Source: Bacteroides sp. (GTDB lineage Bacteria > Bacteroidota > Bacteroidia > Bacteroidales > Muribaculaceae). From it: DNA of 32,232 nt. This document shows, in pieces, positions 25,605 to 32,232 of the stretch; the stretch's first letter is position 1, and each line of letters begins with the position of its first letter. The DNA is taken from assembly GCA_014802015.1 (NCBI GenBank), contig JAAVDB010000010.1:85160-117391 (forward strand), in the 5' to 3' direction. A model generated the notes under the pieces. It was given only the letters and a program-made list of their open reading frames with translations, searched no databases and was not told the origin of the DNA. A program made the translations under genes and the position numbers.

Positions 25605-26859
25605 GAAGGTAAAGAGGCAGACAGCGTGTCAGGTATTCCTTTGCGGATTCCCAGGGTGTGTAGATTGTGCTCTTGCCGGGAATAAGCGGAGTGGGGACTT
25701 CATTGAAATCAACACGTACATACAGTCGTCCGCTGTCAGACCGCAGGAGTATCATCTGTATGTTTGAAGCCATCGGCACAACGTGAAAGTCTTGCCAATG
25801 CAGTCCGACCGTATCAAAATAGTTAGTCATATAATAGCATCCCTGCAGACGCATCAGAGCCAGCAGTGGCATCATTGTCTCCGCATGGCCGAAACGCAGC
25901 ATCACGGAATACTCGTTCTCACCCTTAGCGGCCTTGTCCATTGTCTCGATCAGCTCGTTGAGCAGAGCGGCGGTCATGTTCATGGGAGCCTGTGACAATG
26001 TCGATGCCGAATGTGTCAGATAATGATGTATATTGCCGACGCTCCACAGTGCATTATATTCCTCGCGGGTGAAGAATCGTGCGGCATCCGCATTGACTGA
26101 CATTGCACCGCATCCGGCTACGACTTTGTACATGGCAAGAGCCACATCCTGAGCCTCGCCCGGCGAGAAGGGATATTTTGCACCAAGAATGCGTGGTGCC
26201 ACAGTGGCAGGTATAGTCGCATCAAGAAACTTGTCATACACATCATGCCATCCCTCCGAATCCATGTATTCCTTATAATCACGGTCATCGGTCCAAGGAC
26301 GAACGAGAGGTGAGTTCTGGCGGCCTGAAGATGTGTATATCTCAACCTTATTGTCAAGACGTGTGAGCTGGTGCGTAAATTCGTCCATTGATGCTACGCA
26401 ACGTGGCACGTAGGATGAGATGGCGTTTATTTTAGTGTCTCTGAACAGCTTAGGCGTGAGAGCATGCAGGCGCGAAGCTATGCCGCGCTGCTCGGCCATG
26501 CCGAGTGAGTCGAGTGCGCCCCAGCGTCCTGCTGTGCGTGACACCACGGTGTTACACAGATTCATCAGCTCACGACCTGCGGGCGTTATCGTATTAAGAG
26601 AATCAGCCTTGTTGAGATAGCGTAGCAGTGCGGTCGTATATTTACTTGACGAAAGGAATCGCGCGCCGTGTCGTCCCACGTGATTGACATATATAGGTGT
26701 GAGAGAGTCGGGGATCGCACGCAATGCCATATCTGGCGTGGGATAGGGCATGGCTGAACCCTGACACTGTTCGTAGCTGTAATCCGTAGCTGTCGGATCG
26801 GCACCGGCGGCCGTGAGCCCGAATATCATCGAAAAGAGTATAAATAGGCCTTTACGCAT
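25564..26859 (-). CDS. Secreted histidine acid phosphatase, MINPP/phytase-like
   Basis: A 431-residue phosphatase with a signal peptide (MRKGLFILFSMIFGLTAAGA). The catalytic motif RHGARF (Arg63, His64, Arg67) is preceded by NHVG. The proton-donor motif reads HAE (His325, Ala326, Glu327) in RFGHAETMMPL, the form found in multiple inositol polyphosphate phosphatases such as the Bacteroides MINPP, whereas most acid phosphatases and phytases have HD. It would act on inositol phosphates in the periplasm or on the surface. The gene ends within the last 41 bases of kdsC. The small TPR gene is divergent from its start. Confidence 0.85.
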   Translation of the reverse strand: MRKGLFILFSMIFGLTAAGADPTATDYSYEQCQGSAMPYPTPDMALRAIPDSLTPIYVNHVGRHGARFLSSSKYTTALLRYLNKADSLNTITPAGRELMNLCNTVVSRTAGRWGALDSLGMAEQRGIASRLHALTPKLFRDTKINAISSYVPRCVASMDEFTHQLTRLDNKVEIYTSSGRQNSPLVRPWTDDRDYKEYMDSEGWHDVYDKFLDATIPATVAPRILGAKYPFSPGEAQDVALAMYKVVAGCGAMSVNADAARFFTREEYNALWSVGNIHHYLTHSASTLSQAPMNMTAALLNELIETMDKAAKGENEYSVMLRFGHAETMMPLLALMRLQGCYYMTNYFDTVGLHWQDFHVVPMASNIQMILLRSDSGRLYVRVDFNEVPTPLIPGKSTIYTPWESAKEYLTRCLPLYLLTSCENFHPATIL

Positions 26860-26881
26860 TGTTTGTTACGATGTTTTTGTT

Positions 26882-26889
26882 TAGTTTTG
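26882..26889 (+). promoter_or_regulatory. -7 box of the TPR gene
   Basis: TAGTTTTG matches TAnnTTTG, with a TTG about 20 bases upstream. The leader to the ATG at 26910 is about 18 bases. Confidence 0.5.
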
Positions 26890-26909
26890 TGACTCAAAAA
26901 AGTTGAAGA

Positions 26910-27221
26910 ATGGACAGTATCCTAAATATTGAACGCCTTGTGGCTGAAGGAAGTTTGCACGAGGCAATTGATTTGTTGGGTGATATGCTTGCCCAAAGGG
27001 TGTCGGGAGGTATACCTGAGACCGATACTGAAGAGGCGCGCATCGTTGCAGACCTGTATTTCAGGCGAGGCAAACTGTCGTGGCGTCTCGGCCAACGTGC
27101 GGCCGCTACATCCGATTACACTAAGGCCTCGGATCTCGACTCTACTTCTCCGGCTGTCAAAGCGCTCGAACAAGCTCGGGCCGTTGCCGACTTCTTCAAT
27201 CCGGATCTGTATAATCCCTGA
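26910..27221 (+). CDS. Small TPR-like protein
   Basis: A 103-residue cytoplasmic protein, predicted all-helical. It has tetratricopeptide-like helix pairs: ERLVAEGSLHEAIDLLGDML and ADLYFRRGKLSWRLGQRAAATSDYTKASDLDSTSPAV, matching the usual TPR spacing (G/A-x-x-x-x-x-x-A-x-x-x-Y). There are no catalytic motifs, so it is probably a protein-interaction module. I do not recognise a named family. It has its own promoter and its stop lies 3 bases from the stop of the convergent M16 gene, with no terminator between them. Confidence 0.72.
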   Translation: MDSILNIERLVAEGSLHEAIDLLGDMLAQRVSGGIPETDTEEARIVADLYFRRGKLSWRLGQRAAATSDYTKASDLDSTSPAVKALEQARAVADFFNPDLYNP

Positions 27222-27224
27222 TGA

Positions 27225-28523
27225 TTATTTACCGGCGGTGGATATGAACAATTTTGTGGTGTCGAAGTATTTTGATGCCATATCTGCGAGAAGTTCCGGA
27301 GTAAGCGTGCGTGCGGTATGTTCCTGCATGGCAAAGTAGCCGGGCGGAGTAGCGGCTGTGACCTCGGTCTGGAGGAAATCGCATCGGGAGAATGGAGTGT
27401 CGAGTACACCGGCCAGTTCCGACAGCACGAATCGGCTCAGTCGGTCTATTTCGTCAGGGCTATATGTCGAAGGATTCTTCATATTCTCGATCTCAAGTAT
27501 GCTCTCTTCGATGAGGCGTTCGACCGTAGAGGGATCTGTCTGTGAGGATATGGTGATGAAACTGCTGTGGCGATAGCCGTACAGTGAGGCGCTGATACCG
27601 TATGTCAACCCCTTGTCTTCACGTATATTGAGCATAAGACGGCTGCCGAAATATCCGCCGAGCGCAATTACGGCCATGCGCAGTGCTATATAGTCGGGGT
27701 GATTGCGGCCTATTGAGGCGATTGACATCTGAACTCCGCTCTGGAGGGCATGAGGCATGTCGACATGAGTCCTTGCGCCGGCTGAATGCTCGGGGAAAAC
27801 AAGTCGTGGCAGTGAGAACGGGCTTTTGGCCGGAATTTCCGAGAATATCTGTTCCGCTTCGCTGATCATACGGTCGGTCAACAGTCCGCTGAGATAAACA
27901 TGCATACCTTTCGGGTCGAGACGTGTATCATGTGCCAGATGCAGATCCTCGGGAGTTATGGCAAGCAGACTGTCCGGGGATGGTATTGCCGCCAGCGGAT
28001 GATTCTCGCCGTATAGCATGCGACGCATGGCAGCTGCTGCGCGGTAGGCTACTCTCTGTTGCTCTACCTCAATGCGTGCGGCCTCTTTACGTAAGGCGTG
28101 TGCCGTGGGATCCGGGGCATATTCCGGTGTCATAATCATCTCACTTACCAACGGCAGGAGTTTGTGATATGCACTATTGGAGGTGAAAAGACTCAGGGCG
28201 GAGTGATGAGTCGAAATCTCGGCACTGCTCCATGCCCCGTTGTATTCAAGTATGTCTGCGAGGCTGTCTCCCGGATGATTTCGGGTCCCTTCGAGTGACA
28301 ATGAATTTGCTAACTGATAGAGCTGAGGTCGCGGTGACTCGGCGATACCTCCGGGTATGAGTACCTTGACACGGCACACTTCCGTATCTCCTCCGTTGAG
28401 AGTATGTAGCGTTACCCCGTTGCTAAGTACGGTCCGGTTATCTTCTGGCAACGATAGTGGCCCCATGTCATGTACGGCAGGAGCGATGGTGCGGTCAAGT
28501 GTTTCTTGTGTATTCGGATTCAT
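27225..28523 (-). CDS. M16-family peptidase homologue lacking the zinc-binding motif
   Basis: A 432-residue protein with the two-lobe M16B layout and no signal peptide. Where active members have HxxEH, the aligned segment here is QLANSLSLEGT (70-80): both histidines and the catalytic glutamate are gone (Gln70, Asn73, Ser74). The C-terminal half keeps the partner signature NIREDKGLTYGI with Arg301 and Tyr308, the R/Y pair that positions substrate. This is the pattern of the non-catalytic subunit of heterodimeric M16B proteases, so it may need an active HxxEH partner elsewhere. It begins 28 bases after the NlpC/P60 gene, so the two are probably one transcript. The assignment to M16 is firm; the loss of catalysis is read from sequence. 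Confidence 0.85.
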   Translation of the reverse strand: MNPNTQETLDRTIAPAVHDMGPLSLPEDNRTVLSNGVTLHTLNGGDTEVCRVKVLIPGGIAESPRPQLYQLANSLSLEGTRNHPGDSLADILEYNGAWSSAEISTHHSALSLFTSNSAYHKLLPLVSEMIMTPEYAPDPTAHALRKEAARIEVEQQRVAYRAAAAMRRMLYGENHPLAAIPSPDSLLAITPEDLHLAHDTRLDPKGMHVYLSGLLTDRMISEAEQIFSEIPAKSPFSLPRLVFPEHSAGARTHVDMPHALQSGVQMSIASIGRNHPDYIALRMAVIALGGYFGSRLMLNIREDKGLTYGISASLYGYRHSSFITISSQTDPSTVERLIEESILEIENMKNPSTYSPDEIDRLSRFVLSELAGVLDTPFSRCDFLQTEVTAATPPGYFAMQEHTARTLTPELLADMASKYFDTTKLFISTAGK

Positions 28524-28551
28524 GTATTATGCCTGATGTGTTGGTGTGAAG

Positions 28552-29415
28552 TTACAACTCCTTTTCCTTGATTGAGTTGAGTACGGAGTTGCGGGCATCT
28601 TCGACTGTAGGTTCTTTGGCCGCAGCCGATGATGTGGTGGCTGTCGCGGTTGCGGTTCTGACCGGTTTATTTGTACTTTTCGGTGCGGTTTCAGGTGATG
28701 TTTTCGGTTTGGGGGAATCCTTCTGCCTATCGGCCGGAACGGGTAATCCGTCAACCGGTGTCAGTGTAAATCCGGCCGGAGATTCAAGGGGTGACATGTG
28801 AATGACAGGTCCCTCCTGTGATGTCGGAGTCTTGTCTTTCTTCCCTTTTTTCTTCGAGGACTTGTCTCCTATCATGGCATGATAGCGTTCCACAATGCCT
28901 GAACCGGCATAGTTGCGTGTGTAATATGATGATGTGATGTCGCTTATTACAACACCTTTGGATGATGATGCGTGAATCATCATGTTGTCACCCATAAAAA
29001 TGCCTACGTGCGATATTGTCTCCTTGTCTTTGTCGGACGCGAAGAATATCAGGTCGCCCGGTATGAGACTCCCTTTTGTTGTGGCTTTGCAATATTTATT
29101 CTGTTCGCGTGATGTGCGAGGCAGGGGGATGTCAAGTGCATTCTGATATACTTGCAGTACAAACCCCGAACAGTCGACACCTGATCGGTCATTCCCTCCG
29201 TATTTATATGGTACACCGAGCCATGAACGGGCTTCCGAGAGTAGTGCTTCGGATTGAGGCGCACCTTTGGGGCGGCTTGTATGCCGTGAGGATGTCGTTG
29301 TGTTTCCGTCATAGTATCCGGCTGTGACACGAGTGGTCTTTGATGACCCGCACGATGTCAGCAAGACTGCCAGAAATGACACTGACAATATGTATGTGGC
29401 AGATTTCTTTAACAT
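28552..29415 (-). CDS. NlpC/P60 peptidoglycan endopeptidase lipoprotein
   Basis: A 287-residue lipoprotein (signal MLKKSATYILSVSFLAVLLTSC, lipidated Cys22) that should sit on the outer or inner membrane facing the periplasm. The NlpC/P60 catalytic triad is present: Cys82 in GVDCSGF, His136 in ISHVGIF, and His148 in MIHAS. It would cleave the D-gamma-Glu to diamino acid bond of peptidoglycan stem peptides. After residue 185 a Lys/Pro/Thr/Ala-rich tail of about 100 residues is low complexity and probably disordered. A TAACTTTG box lies just before the ATG, with only 7 bases between, so its mRNA too may have almost no leader. The M16-like gene follows. Confidence 0.9.
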   Translation of the reverse strand: MLKKSATYILSVSFLAVLLTSCGSSKTTRVTAGYYDGNTTTSSRHTSRPKGAPQSEALLSEARSWLGVPYKYGGNDRSGVDCSGFVLQVYQNALDIPLPRTSREQNKYCKATTKGSLIPGDLIFFASDKDKETISHVGIFMGDNMMIHASSSKGVVISDITSSYYTRNYAGSGIVERYHAMIGDKSSKKKGKKDKTPTSQEGPVIHMSPLESPAGFTLTPVDGLPVPADRQKDSPKPKTSPETAPKSTNKPVRTATATATTSSAAAKEPTVEDARNSVLNSIKEKEL

Positions 29416-29422
29416 AATAATG

Positions 29423-29430
29423 CAAAGTTA
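29423..29430 (-). promoter_or_regulatory. -7 box of the NlpC/P60 gene
   Basis: TAACTTTG read on the minus strand matches TAnnTTTG and ends 7 bases before the ATG at 29415. No clear -33 element was found. Confidence 0.55.
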
Positions 29431-29536
29431 AACATTTATTTTTAGAATGTTACACTTCCGAATGACCACTTGTCGTAAATATTCCTTAAAATCGGGAATA
29501 TCCTATTAAAATAGTTTAAACTCGCATTCTGCCATG

Positions 29537-29544
29537 TAACTTTG
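29537..29544 (+). promoter_or_regulatory. -7 box of the HtrA gene
   Basis: TAACTTTG matches TAnnTTTG; the -33 region is AT-rich without a clear TTTG. The leader to the ATG at 29642 would be about 90-95 bases, long for this window and with no obvious strong hairpin. Confidence 0.55.
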
Positions 29545-29641
29545 CATGACTTTTGCCGTCTATAAGAGTGTAAGCCAATCACAGGCAAATTAAATTTTTA
29601 AACAACGATTATTACCAAACACTATCAATAATAGGAACAAT

Positions 29642-31186
29642 ATGAAATTTTCAAGCAAGATTATCTTCCTCGCAGCAGGAACCGCCGTGCTCAGTTCGGC
29701 TATTACTGCTTCAGTAATGAAGGAGGCACTTACATCTCATGATGATTTCTCGACTATGGTCACCGATACCGGCTACACCAACGGCGGTGGCGTATATACC
29801 GTCGGTCTCTCCCCGGCTACTGAAAATGATTTTACCAAGGCTGCGGAGAGCACTATCAATGGAGTTGTGTCCATCAAGAGTTTTGCCACACCACGCGGCT
29901 ATCAGAACCGCGGCGGTCAGGGGGGCGGCTTCTTTGAGGATCCGTTCTTTGAATACTTCTTCGGCTCGCCCGGCGGTAACCGTCGTCAGCAGCCCCGACA
30001 GGAACAGCAGCCTCAGCAACAGCAGATGGGGCTCGGCTCGGGTGTGATACTCAGCGCTGACGGATATATCGTCACCAATAATCATGTGATTGAAGATGCT
30101 GAGCGTCTTGAAGTGACTCTCAACGATAACCGCACCTTTGACGCTACAGTTATCGGTGCAGATCCCACTACCGACCTCGCACTCATCAAGATTGATGCCA
30201 AGGATCTCCCCATCATTCCTATGGGTGACAGTGAGACTCTTAAAGTAGGAGAGTGGGTTCTTGCTGTAGGCAATCCTTTCGGATTTACCTCTACTGTCAC
30301 TACCGGTATTGTATCGGCAAAGGGTCGTAGCATATCAAGTGTAAACCACTCGGCTCCGATGGGCATCGAGTCGTACATTCAGACCGATGCGGCTGTCAAC
30401 CCCGGCAATTCAGGTGGTGCGCTTGTGACTCTCAACGGTGAGCTTATCGGTATCAATACCGCTATTTACAGCCAGACAGGTAGTTATGCAGGCTACTCAT
30501 TTGCAGTACCTACCTCGATTGTCAAGAAGGTCGTGAGCGACCTGCGTCAGTTTGGTACTGTGCAGCGTGCGGTTCTTGGCGTATCCATTCAGGAACTTAC
30601 CGCGGATCTGGCCAAGGAGCATAAGATCACTGCTGTGACCAAGGGTGTATATGTCGGTGGCATTCAGGATCGTTCTGCTGCCAAGGAAGCCGGTTTGCAG
30701 GAGGGAGATGTCATCATCTCGATCAACGACAAGCCTACCAATAAGGTGTCAGAACTTCAGGAACAGGTATCTAAATACCGCCCCGGTGATACCATTAACG
30801 TTACATACGTACGTGATAATGCAACGAAGACTGCGACCATCAAACTGTATAATCAGCAGGGAAATACCAGTGTCACAAAGGCTACTGACTATACTGATCT
30901 CGGCTGTGCGTTCAAGAAGGTGGACGATGCCATCCTCAAGCAGCTCGGACTCTCGGGCGGTGTGCAGGTGGTTGATCTCAAGGATGGTATAGTACGTGAT
31001 GCCGGAGTGCGTTCAGGATTTATCGTTACATCTATCAATGACCGTCGCATCAGTTCGCCCGAGGACGTTGAGAAGATGTATAAGGCGATAATGAAGGGCT
31101 CGGCTGACGAGCGTGTCATGATACTCCGCGGAGTCTATCCCACAGGCAAACGAGGCATTTATGCACTTGACCTTGCCGGTGAATAA
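29642..31186 (+). CDS. htrA: Periplasmic serine protease HtrA/DegQ (Do-like)
   Basis: A 514-residue periplasmic protease and chaperone of the Do family that handles misfolded envelope proteins. The signal sequence is MKFSSKIIFLAAGTAVLSSA. The trypsin-like domain has the complete triad His148 (TNNHVI), Asp178 (TTDLALIKID) and Ser257 (GNSGGAL), with a glutamine/arginine-rich insert (about 110-130) typical of the Bacteroidota versions. Two PDZ domains follow: the first around 300-400 (GVYVGGIQDRSAAKEAGLQEGDVI) and the second around 420-505. The family forms trimers and larger cages; this sequence does not show the oligomer state. A long leader of about 90 bases and a hairpin downstream bracket it. 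Confidence 0.95.
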   Translation: MKFSSKIIFLAAGTAVLSSAITASVMKEALTSHDDFSTMVTDTGYTNGGGVYTVGLSPATENDFTKAAESTINGVVSIKSFATPRGYQNRGGQGGGFFEDPFFEYFFGSPGGNRRQQPRQEQQPQQQQMGLGSGVILSADGYIVTNNHVIEDAERLEVTLNDNRTFDATVIGADPTTDLALIKIDAKDLPIIPMGDSETLKVGEWVLAVGNPFGFTSTVTTGIVSAKGRSISSVNHSAPMGIESYIQTDAAVNPGNSGGALVTLNGELIGINTAIYSQTGSYAGYSFAVPTSIVKKVVSDLRQFGTVQRAVLGVSIQELTADLAKEHKITAVTKGVYVGGIQDRSAAKEAGLQEGDVIISINDKPTNKVSELQEQVSKYRPGDTINVTYVRDNATKTATIKLYNQQGNTSVTKATDYTDLGCAFKKVDDAILKQLGLSGGVQVVDLKDGIVRDAGVRSGFIVTSINDRRISSPEDVEKMYKAIMKGSADERVMILRGVYPTGKRGIYALDLAGE

Positions 31187-31285
31187 CATAAACATTCTCC
31201 TCTCTCTCTTTAATTAACACATAGATACTTACGAATTGATAATGTGATAATTAAAAGCAAAGGTTAAATAACAGATTACACTCTG

Positions 31286-31320
31286 TGAGCCGGGCCGGTC
31301 GTGAGACCCCGCCCGGCTCA
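31286..31320 (+). terminator. GC-rich hairpin after htrA, possible terminator
   Basis: A perfect 10-bp stem TGAGCCGGGC / GCCCGGCTCA (31286-31295, 31311-31320) has a 15-base loop. It is followed by AATTATATTAT rather than a T run, so terminator function is less certain. The remainder of the 294-base gap before the next gene is AT-rich with no coding signal. Confidence 0.55.
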
Positions 31321-31444
31321 AATTATATTATGGCAACGGGTTATGTCAGGCTTTATGTTGTCAAGGATCTTTTTATGCGTTTTTTTACGCAATTTGTTAA
31401 ATTTTTTTCGGTTTATTATGCTCTTTTGAATGGATTCTTTTTTG

Positions 31445-31452
31445 TAAATTTG
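31445..31452 (+). promoter_or_regulatory. -7 box of the glycosyltransferase gene
   Basis: TAAATTTG matches TAnnTTTG, with a TTTTG about 16-17 bases upstream. A leader of about 26 bases to the ATG at 31481 would result. Confidence 0.55.
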
Positions 31453-31480
31453 CATCTTGAATCGAACGTGACAGGTTGTC

Positions 31481-32232
31481 ATGTCACAGGTAAGTTTTCA
31501 ATTGCGTTTACAAATGTTTGAAATATATTTCACGCCCCTCATATCAGCACTGCTTGCCGTGCTTGTGGTATCTGCGATCTATCTGCTGGCAGGATTTCGC
31601 CATTATATATCCTCTGTCAGCCGTAGGATAGCTACGGATACAGCCTCGGATGCGGAGAGACTGGCAGTCGAGTCACTCCCGCCAGTGTCGGTTATAGTAT
31701 ATTCCGAGGATGATGCGTCCAATCTTGAGGTACTGCTCCCGCAGATACTTGATCAGGACTATCCGGCTCCGTATGAGGTGATTGTGGTCAATGACGGTGC
31801 GATTGATTCGACTAAGGATGTTATAGCTCGTCTTGAGCAGAGGTATTCCAACCTCTATATGACATTTACACCTCAGGAATCCCGTTCGCTGTCACGCAAG
31901 AAACTGGCTCTGACGCTCGGCATCAAGGCAGCCAAGTACGGTGTGCTGTTGCATACTACCGGCAGTTGCCAGGTGCCGTCGAGGATGTGGCTAAGATGTA
32001 TGGCAAGGCATTTCGGGGCGTCAACCGATGTTGTGCTCGGCTATGCCGCACCGGCAGTGCAGGCCGGTACACCTCATCCATGGAAGCGTCTCCATGCCTT
32101 CAATCAGGTGCGTACAGCTGTCGAATGGTTATCGTGGGCAATTGCAGGACGCCCTTATCGCGGCACCGGATGTAATCTCGCTTACAGACGTGAGGTATTT
32201 TTCAATAATAAAGGTTTCTCACGCTCGCTTGA
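31481..32232 (+). CDS. Membrane-anchored family 2 glycosyltransferase, partial
   Basis: The first 250 residues of a glycosyltransferase that runs off the right edge. A transmembrane helix is at about 15-38 (PLISALLAVLVVSAIYLLAG). The GT-A domain starts with PPVSVIVYSEDDASNLEVLLPQILDQDYP and the nucleotide-binding pattern VIVVNDGAIDSTKDVI. In related enzymes the metal-binding acidic motif follows as TDADC or similar; here it reads LLHTTGSCQVPSRMW, which has no aspartate. The start at 31481 (MSQVSFQLRLQ) and one 33 bases on at 31514 are both in frame. The hairpin TGACAggtTGTCA (31469-31481) overlaps the first start. Acceptor and sugar are unknown. Confidence 0.8.
   Translation, partial: MSQVSFQLRLQMFEIYFTPLISALLAVLVVSAIYLLAGFRHYISSVSRRIATDTASDAERLAVESLPPVSVIVYSEDDASNLEVLLPQILDQDYPAPYEVIVVNDGAIDSTKDVIARLEQRYSNLYMTFTPQESRSLSRKKLALTLGIKAAKYGVLLHTTGSCQVPSRMWLRCMARHFGASTDVVLGYAAPAVQAGTPHPWKRLHAFNQVRTAVEWLSWAIAGRPYRGTGCNLAYRREVFFNNKGFSRSL

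Noticed and set aside
31282-31521. Small ORF of 78 codons before the glycosyltransferase
   Set aside because: It spans the hairpin at 31286 and the promoter at 31445, and has no homology-like features.
1-32232. tRNA, rRNA, CRISPR arrays, insertion sequences or phage genes
   Set aside because: I looked in all intergenic gaps and saw no cloverleaf, repeat-spacer pattern, transposase motif or terminal repeats.

Overview
The window is a stretch of ordinary-looking chromosome from a Bacteroidales bacterium, most likely a gut Muribaculaceae-type organism (inference, no database search). The pointers are promoters of the Bacteroidota type (TTG, about 20 bases, TAnnTTTG) ahead of many genes, few recognisable Shine-Dalgarno sequences, a CCDC81-type HU/SPOR protein, TlpA- and HtrA-type envelope proteins, Sec and lipoprotein signals, and a probable type IX secretion component. 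No tRNA, rRNA, insertion sequence, phage gene, CRISPR array or SusC/SusD pair is visible. Coding density is high and no gene-free stretch exceeds 300 bases.

Layout. (1) Positions 1-5070, minus strand: a tightly overlapping corrin-ring operon made of three fusion proteins, CbiH-CbiC, CbiE-CbiT and CbiG-CbiF, followed by CobK/CbiJ, which runs off the left edge. (2) 5253-8256, plus: fabI, a strong terminator, then a secreted thioredoxin-fold protein. (3) 8336-9997, minus: a long-chain acyl-CoA ligase, convergent on a bidirectional terminator. (4) 10180-15793, plus: RNase Z, a PorE-like OmpA lipoprotein, and a PA14-containing GH3 glycosidase. (5) 15886-17589, minus: an AspT/YidE-type transporter, divergent from typA/bipA (17724-19520). 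(6) 19717-22613, plus: a PL1 pectate lyase with a probable type IX sorting domain, then a secreted alpha/beta esterase. (7) 22757-25604, plus: an HU-SPOR membrane protein, a nitroreductase, a DUF2520 Rossmann protein and a KdsC-like phosphatase. (8) 25564-29415: a MINPP-type histidine phosphatase (minus), a small TPR protein (plus), and an NlpC/P60 lipoprotein followed by a catalytically dead M16 protein (both minus). (9) 29642-32232, plus: an HtrA/DegQ protease and the start of a family 2 glycosyltransferase cut by the right edge.

How the genes fit together. The left block makes the corrin ring of B12 by a CbiG-type (anaerobic) route. The rest is mostly envelope biology and polymer use: fatty acid synthesis and activation, lipopolysaccharide sugar (Kdo) phosphatase, peptidoglycan hydrolase, periplasmic proteases, and secreted enzymes for pectin, other glycans and inositol phosphates. 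The carbohydrate genes are not arranged as a classical PUL.

I did not find a clear new defence or mobile system. The points most worth a second look are: several genes whose promoter box lies only 4-7 bases before a well-supported ATG (apparent leaderless mRNAs), including the B12 operon; the HU-SPOR protein that could connect DNA to septal peptidoglycan; the M16 protein with no metal site; a PorE-like protein near a cargo-like pectate lyase; and a glycosyltransferase whose usual acidic metal motif is replaced.
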